A DNA stretch of 64,000 bases from Streptomyces sp. ALI-76-A (GCF_030287445.1 NZ_JASVWB010000002.1:992001-1056000); one strand, 5' to 3'; positions 18,001-26,076 are shown, numbered from the stretch's first letter. Program-made: numbers and translations. Notes: generated from the sequence alone by a model not told the origin.

Positions 18001-18774
18001 GGGCAGCCGCCGGCCGTGCGCGGTGACGGCCAGGACGGGGCCGAGCAGCGGGGTGTCGGGGCGGTAGCGCAGCGGGAGGTCCTTGATCGGGTTGGTCAGC
18101 CAGGTCAGGGCGCGTCCGGCGCGCTGCGGATGCCGACAGGCGGGGACGAGGGCGGCCGGGTCGGCCGACGCGATCGCGGTGGCGGCGTCGACCTCGGCGG
18201 GGGTGAGACGGCAGGCGACCTGATACTCGGGATCGTCGTCCGTGCTGACGTAGGGCTCGGGCCACGCGGGGGTGAGCGCGCTCAGCGCCCGGTCGGTGAT
18301 CCGCAGGGCCAGGTCGAGGACGTCACTGATCCCGAAGCCGACCGCCTCGCACAGCGGTTCGTCGACGGCCAGGGCGGTGAGCTGGAGGCTGCGCAGCAGG
18401 AGCAGGGGGTGGGCGAGCTGCCCGGGGTGGACCAGCAGGCGCTCCCCCGCGACGGTGCTGGCCACTCCGGCGCGCAGGTCGCTGGGATCGCGGCCGGTGA
18501 GAGCCGCGCGTCCGGGGGCGGCGCGCGTGATGGCGTCGACCAGGCCGGGCAGGTCGTCGGCGCCGGCGGTCGCCCCGGTCCGGGAGGGGGTGCGCAGGAC
18601 TCGGGTGAGCATCAGCAGCAGGTGGTCCTGAAGGCGTTGGCAGTCCGGCGAGGTGAGGGTGGCCTGGAGCAGCACGAGGAGGGAGTCGGTGGAGTACGGG
18701 GCCAGGGCGCGGTCGAGGACCTTCCAGTCCACGCGGCGGTGTGTTGCGGTGGTGACGGGCGTGTTCGAGGGCAT
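15043..18774 (-). CDS. large protein with C-terminal PD-(D/E)XK nuclease domain
   Basis: A 1243-aa protein with no transmembrane segment. Most of its length is Leu/Ala-rich alpha-helical sequence without a recognisable domain, perhaps a scaffold or sensor. Near the C-terminus GEIDLLVADRDTHRLWVIEA is followed by KN. Asp1121 and Glu1136-x-Lys1138 form the D...ExK core of a restriction-endonuclease-like fold (Mrr/VRR-type arrangement), with a helix behind it (HALQLHMKKFNTDYRDKLLR). Single large proteins with a terminal nuclease of this kind occur in anti-phage islands. No ATPase or methylase partner is next to it. A defence role is inference from architecture and island context. Confidence 0.7.
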   Translation of the reverse strand: MPSNTPVTTATHRRVDWKVLDRALAPYSTDSLLVLLQATLTSPDCQRLQDHLLLMLTRVLRTPSRTGATAGADDLPGLVDAITRAAPGRAALTGRDPSDLRAGVASTVAGERLLVHPGQLAHPLLLLRSLQLTALAVDEPLCEAVGFGISDVLDLALRITDRALSALTPAWPEPYVSTDDDPEYQVACRLTPAEVDAATAIASADPAALVPACRHPQRAGRALTWLTNPIKDLPLRYRPDTPLLGPVLAVTAHGRRLPVPAGSATDAIAPAATRLLALLPPDELAAAEERLQEVTVSRLAQLLGLDHIPARPGPVCRMTSPTHRYDIAIVSALADGALSGRIEEGRAALTDTPPGRGRLVIYGGPHVLTREVIRDTAFLHVEELAEILHQANGDPTLPALFVLELTEHPGVHGVAYLDALDAWSLWHRNATLLLPGPDRDDIALVPVTPYDQVWEHAAVHAATDHVLNAAGLPGVREFTRVTPIPPEPGAHGTRACLEYHSSEGTMLIRTSTVPPMVIVAVPSQRHGGPLDARGMDDLVDALHTTLTTIEPVAAHATLPDGAPLIVDVTVSDEPHQLPTAAPEPADDADAGERLLLRAGADPETARIGLVVDPPLLATFAGDGHQGHRILGRLVHELITQVRDGRAAGPGTDIDTFTDAWNSGHPLLLLAGITNSWPPTRPAYTLPRTPHLHVRALRAAAAAVRRTGVPTGTWHGADACRPGGPAEQLLHALEAELADQISAYHPDLFGELARHLNAAWSHRTRSHTTTAINLAAPWADNWAEESRRQQQDSMTATTALHLLLQQALLTPPAGHRPVDVLAVAELVALAEVVLTTGNTAVAAGRRLHDLVLTIDPSGLFTLSVDPDPDTPAPAQTAAPGVHLGFDAGAYHYARHERMIATAADTKLEAIDAGVLARPNVPTPVAFREAAIPAGSELAKADQLLIQHWGCSLDAIVAVLATAIDWPTGESGTITATPEELVTESAAWSGLPADQLHAAVDRLRLHPGNADGPGEHAYTEVERRTRPLTHPLIAHGKQLLVLPWLAHVSLETYAAYLDDGHLPHPELPDPVDKALLRHRQQRDQRLENDVRDAARRAGLPHRFRLLKKNAAMLGIPDLTGEIDLLVADRDTHRLWVIEAKNPTRAVAAHALQLHMKKFNTDYRDKLLRKAATIAQYAAQAAAACGVHGEHPWRVLPLFVTRNVEPTAFLTDPGITYTTVDHLPAILSQPDDPEPGWAPAGPPETP

Positions 18775-18802
18775 GGTGCGCGTCCTGGTCTCGTACCGGG
18801 CT

Positions 18803-18829
18803 GATCCGACGGATCCGACGGATCCGACG
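18803..18829. repeat. three tandem copies of GATCCGACG
   Basis: Three perfect consecutive 9-bp units at 18803, 18812 and 18821 lie about 30 bases upstream of the nuclease gene start. They could be regulator sites or slippage products. Confidence 0.6.
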
Positions 18830-19156
18830 CGACAGCTTCGCAGGCGGGTGTCGGACCGCGCCGCAGATTTCAGGCGGCGCGAGTGTGCCAGCTACGCGCT
18901 TCGTCGTCTACCGCCAGCCAACTGGCCTGCCCGGGCTGCCTGTTGCCGCTGGTGGCGGACCTATCCAAGGTTGTCCACGTCCGCTGTGCCGCCGGAACTA
19001 TTCATGCGCTACGGCCAGTCACGCCGTGCCCCTCCGGTTGGGACCTGGTCAAGGGCCAGGTCGAGGCGCTGTTCGCCCCACCCAACTCCGTACGCCGCGC
19101 AGCCCCGAGGGGCAGGCGGCGCCGAGCGGCGCGAGGATGCTCTACCGTGTCTCGCC
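18830..19156. other. intergenic stretch between divergent genes
   Basis: It separates the divergently transcribed nuclease gene and reductase gene and must hold both promoters. No well-matched -35/-10 pair or strong hairpin stands out, and no gene-like frame is supported. Confidence 0.35.
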
Positions 19157-19984
19157 ATGACGGTCCTGATCATCGGCGGCAGCGGATTTCTGGGCGCCGA
19201 GCTAGTGCGCCAGGCGGTAGCGGCCGGCCGTACGACGGCCGCTACCTTCACGACCAGGCCCGTCAGCACCCCCGGGGCGACATGGCACGCCCTCGATCTT
19301 CGGGACCCCGAGCGTGTTTACGCAGTCGTCGCCGAGACTGCGCCGCGCCTTGTCGTCAACGCCACGAGCGGCAATGCGGACTGGGCGGTTACGGCCGAAG
19401 GTCCGATCCGCCTGGCGATGGCTACGGCACAGCACGGCAGCCGCTTCGTCCACGTGTCCAGCGACTCGGTGTTCTCGGGCACCCGAATCATCTACGACGA
19501 AACCGATCTTCCCGACCCGGTCACGCCCTACGGCGCGGCGAAGGCCGCGGCCGAGACAGGCATCCGATTCGTGCACCCAGACGCCGTCATCGCACGCACC
19601 TCACTGATCATCGGCGACCAACGGTCCGAGCACGTACGGGCGGTGCACGAACTTGCTGCCGGCACCCGGAACGGGGTGCTGTTCACCGACGACATCCGCT
19701 GCCCGGTGCATGTCGCTGACCTGGCTGCAGCCCTGTTGGAGCTCGGCTTCGGCGATACGCACGGGATTCAGCACCTCGCCGGAGCAGAAGCCCTGAGCCG
19801 ACACGACTTGGGCGTCCTCATCGCCGAGCGGGACGGGCTCGACGCCACCCGGCTGCCCGCGGGCTTGCGGGCCCACAGCGCGCTTCCCGGCGCGCTCGAC
19901 GTACGCCTCGACAGCCGCGCGACCCAGCTCAGGCTGCGCACCACGCTGCGCGGCGCCCGCCAGTTCCTCGCCGCGGGAGCGTGA
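19157..19984 (+). CDS. RmlD-like NAD(P)-dependent sugar reductase/epimerase
   Basis: A 275-aa protein opening MTVLIIGGSGFLGAELVRQA, a Rossmann GxxGxxG dinucleotide site. Later it has VHVSSDSVFSG and PYGAAKAAAE, the Ser and Tyr-x3-Lys of extended short-chain dehydrogenases, in the order seen in dTDP-4-dehydrorhamnose reductase (RmlD) relatives. The length is close to that family. Substrate cannot be assigned, since no other nucleotide-sugar gene is nearby. It appears to be a stand-alone gene. Confidence 0.75.
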   Translation: MTVLIIGGSGFLGAELVRQAVAAGRTTAATFTTRPVSTPGATWHALDLRDPERVYAVVAETAPRLVVNATSGNADWAVTAEGPIRLAMATAQHGSRFVHVSSDSVFSGTRIIYDETDLPDPVTPYGAAKAAAETGIRFVHPDAVIARTSLIIGDQRSEHVRAVHELAAGTRNGVLFTDDIRCPVHVADLAAALLELGFGDTHGIQHLAGAEALSRHDLGVLIAERDGLDATRLPAGLRAHSALPGALDVRLDSRATQLRLRTTLRGARQFLAAGA

Positions 19985-20056
19985 CGCTCCCTCCAGGCGC
20001 CGCGTCCACCCACGTTCCGCCGGGCCTCCGATGGAGCGCGCACGGCGCGAAGGGAC

Positions 20057-20362
20057 TCACCCGAGGCAGTCGTACCTCGTCAGGTTGCACAGGCGGCAGA
20101 GGGGGGCTCGGAGGTTGCCGAGGAGTTGTCCGAAACTGACCCGCTTGTCGGCGGGGCCGTAGTCGGGCCTCGAGGAGGGCCGTCCAGCGCACAGGCTCGG
20201 CGCCGCACTCGGCGAGAAGGTAAGGCAGGGCGATATCGGGGTCGTTGCGGCTACGTCCCATGCCGGCGGACCGTCGCAGTCGAGCCCGAACTCGGCTGCT
20301 GCGTGGTCGTGCGCCTTCTCCATACGGACCCGGGTGGGTCCGTCAGGTGGCGGTGAGGGCAT
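20057..20362 (-). pseudogene. decayed hypothetical gene
   Basis: The start gives MEKAHDHAAAEFGLDCDGPPAW, a natural-looking N-terminus downstream of a Pro-rich leader, after which the frame becomes low-complexity and ends in a Cys-containing tail. It overlaps the 3' end of the upstream small gene. The abrupt change in character suggests a frameshifted remnant of an actinobacterial hypothetical gene. Confidence 0.3.
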
Positions 20363-20552
20363 CGAGAACCTCCCGGAGTTCTCGGCCGTCGAGCGGCGTT
20401 GTCACGGCGGCCGCGGCCTCGTCCCAGTGCTGGCGGGTACTGGCTGCGACGAGCAGCACGTCGAGGCTAGGGCACGACGCGGCGGCGAGGAGGCATGCCG
20501 CCGCAGGTGACAGGCCGGGACGGATCAGATCGACGAGCTCGGGCGTCATCAT
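20343..20552 (-). CDS. small hypothetical protein (69 aa)
   Basis: It begins MMTPELVDLIRPGLSPAAAC and ends GRELREVLDALTAT, helical and Ala-rich, with normal amino-acid usage compared with the Arg/Pro-rich frames around it. It overlaps the downstream decayed gene, suggesting a former operon. Function is unknown. Confidence 0.4.
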   Translation of the reverse strand: MMTPELVDLIRPGLSPAAACLLAAASCPSLDVLLVAASTRQHWDEAAAAVTTPLDGRELREVLDALTAT

Positions 20553-20629
20553 CGCCGGTAGCGCACTCCTGATGCAGCGTGGTCAACGTCTTGACCGGAT
20601 TCCGGGGCGCCCTGGCCGGGCGGGTCGTA

Positions 20630-20830
20630 CTACCGGCCGCCGTAGCGGAACTGCGGGGTGCCGGTGAACTGCTCGTCGTACGCGTCCACGAGCTGCTGCA
20701 GCGTGGTGCCGAAGAAGTCGGTGTCGAGGTCCTGGACCTGCCAGTCCTTCGCCTTCGGCCACGGCCCCCTCGGCGGCCTTGAGGATTGAATGCGTCGGCG
20801 TACGGCTTCCACAGTCTGCGAGCTGGTCAC
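20630..20830 (-). pseudogene. C-terminal fragment of an unknown protein
   Basis: The last 40 residues of this frame (KDWQVQDLDTDFFGTTLQQL, then VDAYDEQFTGTPQFRYGGR) look like an ordinary protein C-terminus, while the upstream part is Arg/Ser-rich and overlaps an integrase remnant on the other strand. It is probably the broken 3' end of a gene lost when the neighbouring sequence arrived. Confidence 0.35.
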
Positions 20831-20971
20831 GTCACTCAGGCAAGGCGGAACGGCGCGAGCACCGAGGAGATCATGCCGGCCAGCCGGTGGCGGAAGCCCG
20901 AGACGGTGACGTCTACCACTGGGCGTTCAACCCGGCCGTCCGCAACAGCGTCATGCACCTGGGTCGGTGAC
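20786..20971 (+). pseudogene. tyrosine recombinase C-terminal remnant
   Basis: One plus frame reads GFHSLRAGHVTQARRNGAST, then EEIMPASRWRKPETV, matching the H-x-x-R box and following helix of tyrosine integrases. An adjacent frame then gives DVYHWAFNPAVRNSVMHLGR, which contains the expected catalytic Tyr and the C-terminus. The gene is reduced to its last 60 residues and carries a frameshift. It lies just outside the left end of the co-oriented conjugation-like array. Confidence 0.55.
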
Positions 20972-21460
20972 CTCTCCGGCCGATTTGTTGCGGACATCAC
21001 GCATCCGGGCGTCGAGAGCGGCCTGGGTATCAGGGTCGAGCTCGTAGTCGCCGGCGGTTTCCGGGTTGACGTCCAGCGCGTGAGAGCGGAATGCCTCCCG
21101 CTCGGCGGACAGATGCTGGATGGTCTGGGTGATCCGGTGGATCTTCTGGCGCAGCCTCTCCCATTCCTGCTCGGCGAGGGCGAGTTCGGCGAGCTGGTTC
21201 TGGATCTCGGCTTCGTTTTCGCGGGCGTAATTGTCGCTGACCAGTGTGATCAGAGGGACCCCGAGAGCTTCGGCAGCGGCGACCGCCTCGTCGAGCCTGA
21301 CCGCGCGGGTCTGCTGCTCGATGCGTGTGATGGCGGTGGAGTCAACGTTCGTGCCGAGCAGGGCGGCCATACGGCGCGCTAGTTCTGCCTGGCTGATGCC
21401 GAGGCGTTCGCGTTCTTGACGAAGTCGGCGGGCGAAAAGGTCGCCGGGCAGTGGGTTCAT
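20951..21460 (-). CDS. XRE-family HTH regulator
   Basis: A 169-aa product from the ATG at 21460. Residues about 10-65 form a Cro/CI-type helix-turn-helix (LRQERERLGISQAELARRMA, then STAITRIEQQTRAV), followed by a dimerisation coiled coil (EIQNQLAELALAEQEWERLR). It is divergently oriented from the core array with about 420 bp between the two start codons, the usual position for a master repressor or activator of a mobile element. I infer that it controls the array promoter at 21689-21716 and its own. Confidence 0.75.
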   Translation of the reverse strand: MNPLPGDLFARRLRQERERLGISQAELARRMAALLGTNVDSTAITRIEQQTRAVRLDEAVAAAEALGVPLITLVSDNYARENEAEIQNQLAELALAEQEWERLRQKIHRITQTIQHLSAEREAFRSHALDVNPETAGDYELDPDTQAALDARMRDVRNKSAGEVTDPGA

Positions 21461-21688
21461 GGCGGTTTGGCACTTCCTGGTCAAGATCGCGATCGGGCGT
21501 GTGAGGGTGGCCCGCCTCGAAATCGAGCAGGCCAGCGCCGCAGCAGTGCTGGAGCGGCACATTACACATCTCACACTGCGGATTCCACAGGCATCCGCCG
21601 CGACCCTGCGGTCGCGCGTCGCGATGCCGATTCGCCTCGCTTCCGAGCCCCTTTTGGATCTTTATCAATAGACCCTTTCACGCTCTAT

Positions 21689-21716
21689 GTGACTAGCCAT
21701 TCGAATGATGTAGATT
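21689..21716 (+). promoter_or_regulatory. probable promoter of the core array
   Basis: GTGACT at 21689-21694 and TAGATT at 21711-21716 are 16 nt apart, and the spacer contains ATTCGAATG. On the opposite strand the same intergenic region shows TCTATTGATAAAG near 21665, suitable for the divergent XRE gene. A second palindromic copy, CGAATGATTCG, lies at 21852-21862, just before the first gene. Confidence 0.5.
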
Positions 21717-21882
21717 AGTCACTGCAGATGCGCACGTATACGAGCCAGCGGGGGGAGCCGACAGCATGTCTACCGACCACCCCGGCTTCTATCACTGCCC
21801 GACCGGGCGGATGAGCTGCGCTTGTTGCCTTGTGACTCACTGTCATGCCACCGAATGATTCGAAAGGCGAGAGGAAAGATCC

Positions 21883-22275
21883 ATGACGAAGATCTACGAG
21901 GCAGCCGTCCTCACACAGGCTTCCCTGCCGAGTGCAGCCTGGGACCTGACCAGCTTCCTGCAGAACGCCAAGTCCCAGATCCAGCTCTGGGGCGGTCTTC
22001 TGCTCATGCTGCTCGGTGCTGCCGGCCTGGTCTGGGGCGGTGTGCTCCTGATCAAGAAGCTGATGGCCAACCCGCAGTCCGCGGGTCAGCAGCAGGGCTG
22101 GGGCACGATCGCGCTTCTCATTCTCGTCGGCGGAGCCCTGGGCACCGGCGGGTGGTCGCTGATCTCGACGATCGGTTCCGGCGGCCAGCAGACCATCACG
22201 GACCTCGGCGGCGGCACGGTGATCGCCCAGACCGCCGATCAGTTCAGCGGGTTCCTGAGCGGCCCTTCCAAGTAA
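21883..22275 (+). CDS. small two-TM protein, VirB2/pilin-like candidate
   Basis: A 130-aa protein preceded by GAGAGGAAAG. It has two hydrophobic segments (about 35-58, containing LLLMLLGAAGLVWGGVLLI, and 73-97) joined by a short polar loop, with a soluble C-terminal tail. The size and two-helix layout resemble VirB2/TrbC conjugative pilins and actinobacterial equivalents, and the gene opens a transfer-like cluster. There is no classical cleaved signal peptide. The pilin call is inference from topology and position. Confidence 0.6.
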   Translation: MTKIYEAAVLTQASLPSAAWDLTSFLQNAKSQIQLWGGLLLMLLGAAGLVWGGVLLIKKLMANPQSAGQQQGWGTIALLILVGGALGTGGWSLISTIGSGGQQTITDLGGGTVIAQTADQFSGFLSGPSK

Positions 22276-22319
22276 GAGGCCGTCACAGACGTGCACACGA
22301 CCGGGGACAGAGTCGTCGA

Positions 22320-22366
22320 GCGAACCGGGTCGGTTGAGGTGCAAGGCCTCCTCCGGCCCGGTTCGC
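22320..22366 (+). terminator. intercistronic hairpin
   Basis: GCGAACCGGGTCGG pairs with CCGGCCCGGTTCGC (one G-U pair) around a 19-nt loop. There is no T run, so it may reduce rather than stop transcription, setting a high level for the upstream small protein relative to the genes downstream. Confidence 0.5.
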
Positions 22367-22412
22367 CATATCCGGGCCCGCAGCACGGTGCAGGCACGAA
22401 AGAGAGCAGAAC

Positions 22413-23717
22413 ATGGGGATCAAGGACAAGGCACTGGCCTTCAGCAGGAAGTTCAAGCTCGACTCGCACCACGCGATCGAGCGGTTTGGGGTGTTCTTCG
22501 GCATCTTTGCGGTCACGGGCGCGATCGTGATCAGCGCATCGGGTGCCTCGGCGTACCAGGCGGGGCGTGACTCGCTGTCGCAGACGGCGCTGTACACCAG
22601 CGACTTCAAGACGTCGAAGACGAATCTCGACGGCACCGTCGACGGGGTCTACACCAACGAGAGCGGCAACAAGGCGCTCGTGATGATGCACTTCAGTCCG
22701 ACCGCTCAGATCTCGTACAACGCCGCGGACTACAGGGCGTTCCTGCTCGGGTCGGACACCTCGCTGAACAGCGAGCCGGTCAGCACCAGCGGGATCAAAG
22801 GCTCCTTCTACGCCTTCGGTTCGACCGGCTACGTCGGGGTCCTCCTCAACGCCGACCGGCCCTTCGACCGCCAGGTGTTGAACCTGACGGTCCGTGCGAA
22901 TGCCGAACTCACCACGCCCGGAGCGGAGCAGGCGCACAGCAGCGGCAAGCTGGCCGGCGACGAGACCTTCTCCAAGTACGACCAGTGGCGGGTCTTCTTC
23001 AACCCCGGCGCGTCCGGGGTCCAAAAGATCGCGGCGCTCGACGCTCTGACCTTCGACCCTGCGCAGGCCTACTACGAGGTCGCGCTCAAGGAGATGGAGG
23101 CCGAGGCCAGGGATGCCCTGGACCAGAAGCTCGTCGAGATGCGCACGAATCTGACGCAGATTCAGTCGTACACCTCCGACCTGCAGACGACGAAGATCGA
23201 CGGCCTGTTCCTGCGTCCGCCGACCGTCCCGGTCTCGATTGCCACCGACAAGATCACGGGCGTCTCCGCGGCCGCGGCCAAGGACGGCGTCTCGACGCTG
23301 GCGCTGCAGACCAAGCATGTCGTCCCCGGCGGCTTCGACCTCAACTGGCGTGCAGGCAACGTCTACGACGGCTACCTCGACGCCCTGGTGCCGGCCGGTC
23401 AGAGCTACGCCCAGTTCTTCACCAAGAAGCGTGACGAGGGCTCGGATCCGACGAGCCAGCAGATCTCGGACATGCAGTGGATCCTCTCGGACGGCACCAG
23501 CCTCACCAAGGACTACCAGTCCTCTGACGTGACGATGCGCCCGCTCATGAACATCATGAACAACCTTTCACAGGCGTATCAGGACTACTCCCGAAACAAG
23601 TCACAGTACGAGTCTGATCTGTCGCTCGATCTGCTCCGACTTGACGTGAGTCTGCGGGACGTGCAGTCCAACAGCATCATTCGCGACGACAAGGACTTCC
23701 TCACCACGCTCCATTGA
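22413..23717 (+). CDS. membrane-anchored exported protein of the array
   Basis: A 434-aa protein with a short basic N-terminus, one hydrophobic helix at about 26-47 (FGVFFGIFAVTGAIVISASG), then a large hydrophilic domain. This predicts a type II membrane protein with an outward-facing domain. The domain has alternating strands (SGIKGSFYAFGSTGYVGVLL) and a helical region (EVALKEMEAEARDALDQKLV). Position between the pilin-like and hydrolase genes suggests a structural part of the transfer channel. I do not recognise a family. Confidence 0.65.
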   Translation: MGIKDKALAFSRKFKLDSHHAIERFGVFFGIFAVTGAIVISASGASAYQAGRDSLSQTALYTSDFKTSKTNLDGTVDGVYTNESGNKALVMMHFSPTAQISYNAADYRAFLLGSDTSLNSEPVSTSGIKGSFYAFGSTGYVGVLLNADRPFDRQVLNLTVRANAELTTPGAEQAHSSGKLAGDETFSKYDQWRVFFNPGASGVQKIAALDALTFDPAQAYYEVALKEMEAEARDALDQKLVEMRTNLTQIQSYTSDLQTTKIDGLFLRPPTVPVSIATDKITGVSAAAAKDGVSTLALQTKHVVPGGFDLNWRAGNVYDGYLDALVPAGQSYAQFFTKKRDEGSDPTSQQISDMQWILSDGTSLTKDYQSSDVTMRPLMNIMNNLSQAYQDYSRNKSQYESDLSLDLLRLDVSLRDVQSNSIIRDDKDFLTTLH

Positions 23718-23775
23718 GTACGGCGATGAAGTGACGCATCCCGCTGCCTGGCATTGGCCCGGAAAGGAAAACGAC

Positions 23776-25965
23776 ATGGCCACCGACAAGCCGAATCGGA
23801 GTCCCAAGAAGGGGACGACGAAGGACCAGCCGAGCACGTCGGTGAGTCAGGGGATGCCCCGGCAAGGTCGCGGGACCAAGAGCCTCGGCCCTGAGGAGGG
23901 CATCGAGAAGCCTCCCGAGGGCAAGGCCGGCGTGCCCAAGCAGCTCCCGGCCCCGGGAGCTGCTTCTTCTGGTCCTTCTGGCGCGGCAAACACTGCGCCG
24001 AAGATGCCGGACGCGGCAGACACCACAGAAACCGCAGGCAAGGCAGCCGGTGCCGCGAATACTGGGTCGAAGATCAAGCAGGGCATGAACGGCGTTGCCG
24101 GGAACATGGCCGGAGGCGCGGCCCAGAAGGCGATCGAGGGAGACGGCAGCAGCGCGACCCGCCGTAACGCCGGGCGTTACGCGGGAGCTGCCGTCTCCGG
24201 TGCCGTGGCCGGCGCACAGGCTGGCGGGCTTCCGGGAGCTGCCGTTGGCGCAGCGAAGAACGCCGGCGTCGAAGGGGCCCAGGACGCGGTCAAGGGCGTG
24301 TCCAAGGTCACCGGTGGCAGCCCGGACGCCAAGCCGGCCGACCAGCGCATGCTGGGTGCCGGCGGCACGGGCTACGAGCACGGTGCGCCGAAGGACGACG
24401 AGGGCCTGGGCTCGAAGGCGGCCAAGGGCGTCGCCGTCGGCGGTGGCGCGGCTGCTGTTCCGCCTGCCATGGGTGTGGTCATGGCCATGGCCTTCCTGAA
24501 CTGGCTCAAGTCCATGTTCTTCGCCGCCATGGCGATGGCCGTCAACGCCGGGAAGCTGCTGTGGACGCTCATCGTCAGCATTGTCAAGGCGGTTGGTCAT
24601 GCGATCGCTGCGCCGTTCATGGCGATCGGCAGCTTTATAGCCAAGGGGGCCGGCGCGGTCCTGGGCGTCACTGTCACGGCGACGATGGCCCCTGTAGCGG
24701 CAGCGATGTCGGGTGCGGTCGCGATGACCGCCACCGTGGCCCTGCTGGGCACGGTCTTGACCGGCGTCCTCAACTCGACGGCGCTGACCGAAGGCAGCAT
24801 CAACACGAACGGGACGGCGTGCGTCGTCAACGCGGGTAGCGTCGGCAACGGTTCCGGGGCCACCATCCCGGCGGACGTGGAGAAGAACGCCAAGGAGATC
24901 TACTCGGTACTCAGCAGCTGGGGGATGCCGAAGGCGAACATCGCGGGCATCCTCGGCAACTGGTCGCAGGAGTCTGGGATCGACCCGACGAGCGTGCAGA
25001 ACTTCCCCTCGGGGACGTATGCCATGACCGCCGAGAAGGCCAGCGCCGCACAGAACACGGACAACGGCATCGGTCTCGGGCAGTGGACGTTCGGCCGCAA
25101 CACGTTGCTGCGCCAGTACGCGAAGAGCAAGGGCGTCGACTGGTTCACGATCAAGGCCCAGCTGGCCTTCATGGTCGATGGTGACAACCCCGGCGATGTC
25201 ACGGTCTTCAAGGACATGCTCAAGACGTCGCAGGGCTCGCCGCGTACGGCGGCGCTGCACTTCCACGAGAACTGGGAGCGTTCCACTGACGGCGCGGCCG
25301 GGCTCACCGCACGAGGCGACAACGCCGAGATGTGGTTCGGCAAGATGAGCGGCTGGTCGGTCGACAGCTCGATCGTGGGCGACGTCAAGGACATCGTCGG
25401 CGGGATCATCGAGAACATCGTCAACGGCATCAACACGATCCTGGGCAACTGTCCCTCCAAGGGCGGCAGTTCCGTCTCGCTGAAGGACGGCGGGATGACC
25501 CAGGAAGAGGCTCAGGCCCTCGTCGACCTCTTCAACAAGGAGGGTGACAAGTTCCTCGACGACCGCTACGGCGACCAGGGTGGTCCTGGCTCGTGCGGGA
25601 GCAATCACGCTGAGAACTGCGTGTCGTTCTCGACCTACTTCGTGAACAAGTACACGACGTTCCAGACCTACCCGGCCGGTGACGGCAAGGAGACGGCGTA
25701 CACGATCGCGGGGGAGACCGGCAAGCAGTTGTCTTCGACTCCGACGGCGTATTCGGTGGGTTCCGGCCCGGGCTCCGGTCCTGCCGGCCACACCCTCGTG
25801 GTGCTCGGCGTCCAGGGCGACAAGGTCATCCTCGGCGAGGCCGGCTACTGCGCCTTCATGGGCCGGATCCGTGTCGACAGCGCGGCGCGGATGGCGGCCG
25901 AGGGCTGGAAGTTCGTGGACATGTCGGATTCGATGCTCCCCTCCGGCAAGATCAAGACGGTCTGA
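23776..25965 (+). CDS. membrane-tethered peptidoglycan hydrolase (lysozyme + CHAP)
   Basis: A 729-aa protein starting at the ATG at 23776 behind GGAAAGGAAAACG. Residues 1-220 are Ala/Gly/Pro-rich and low-complexity. A long hydrophobic region at about 230-345 gives several membrane passes. Residues about 370-540 resemble phage-tail lysozyme domains, with ILGNWSQESGIDP placing the likely catalytic Glu at 399 and GIGLGQWTFGRN after it. Residues about 590-715 form a CHAP amidase/peptidase, with Cys615 in ENCVSFSTYF and His672 in AGHTLVVLG. Two-domain hydrolases of this type act as VirB1/TcpG-like wall-opening enzymes in Gram-positive conjugation. Confidence 0.8.
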   Translation: MATDKPNRSPKKGTTKDQPSTSVSQGMPRQGRGTKSLGPEEGIEKPPEGKAGVPKQLPAPGAASSGPSGAANTAPKMPDAADTTETAGKAAGAANTGSKIKQGMNGVAGNMAGGAAQKAIEGDGSSATRRNAGRYAGAAVSGAVAGAQAGGLPGAAVGAAKNAGVEGAQDAVKGVSKVTGGSPDAKPADQRMLGAGGTGYEHGAPKDDEGLGSKAAKGVAVGGGAAAVPPAMGVVMAMAFLNWLKSMFFAAMAMAVNAGKLLWTLIVSIVKAVGHAIAAPFMAIGSFIAKGAGAVLGVTVTATMAPVAAAMSGAVAMTATVALLGTVLTGVLNSTALTEGSINTNGTACVVNAGSVGNGSGATIPADVEKNAKEIYSVLSSWGMPKANIAGILGNWSQESGIDPTSVQNFPSGTYAMTAEKASAAQNTDNGIGLGQWTFGRNTLLRQYAKSKGVDWFTIKAQLAFMVDGDNPGDVTVFKDMLKTSQGSPRTAALHFHENWERSTDGAAGLTARGDNAEMWFGKMSGWSVDSSIVGDVKDIVGGIIENIVNGINTILGNCPSKGGSSVSLKDGGMTQEEAQALVDLFNKEGDKFLDDRYGDQGGPGSCGSNHAENCVSFSTYFVNKYTTFQTYPAGDGKETAYTIAGETGKQLSSTPTAYSVGSGPGSGPAGHTLVVLGVQGDKVILGEAGYCAFMGRIRVDSAARMAAEGWKFVDMSDSMLPSGKIKTV

Positions 25966-25990
25966 TGCGCTGCATCTGATCTGGGAGTGA

Positions 25991-26024
25991 GAAGCCGGTG
26001 CCGGGCGATCTGGGCACCGGCTTC
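25991..26024 (+). terminator. stem-loop terminator after the hydrolase gene
   Basis: GAAGCCGGTGCC at 25991-26002 is perfectly complementary to GGCACCGGCTTC at 26013-26024, followed by TTCATG. It separates the first operon from the promoter-like region at 26077-26122. Confidence 0.75.
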
Positions 26025-26076
26025 TTCATGTCCGGAGCAGGCCATGCGTGCCGGCTTCACTTTTGGGGAAGCCCTT

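Noticed and set aside
15007..18804. Long plus-strand open frame of about 1265 codons
   Set aside because: Gly/Val/Arg-rich shadow of the minus-strand nuclease gene, which has normal composition and a nuclease core.
18803..18829. Possible CRISPR or iteron array
   Set aside because: Only three contiguous 9-bp units without spacers; too short for either. No CRISPR-like spaced repeats were seen anywhere.
22239..23318. Minus-strand frame of about 359 codons opposite the 434-aa exported protein
   Set aside because: Low-complexity antisense product; the plus strand has a membrane anchor, a start with a ribosome site and consistent neighbours.
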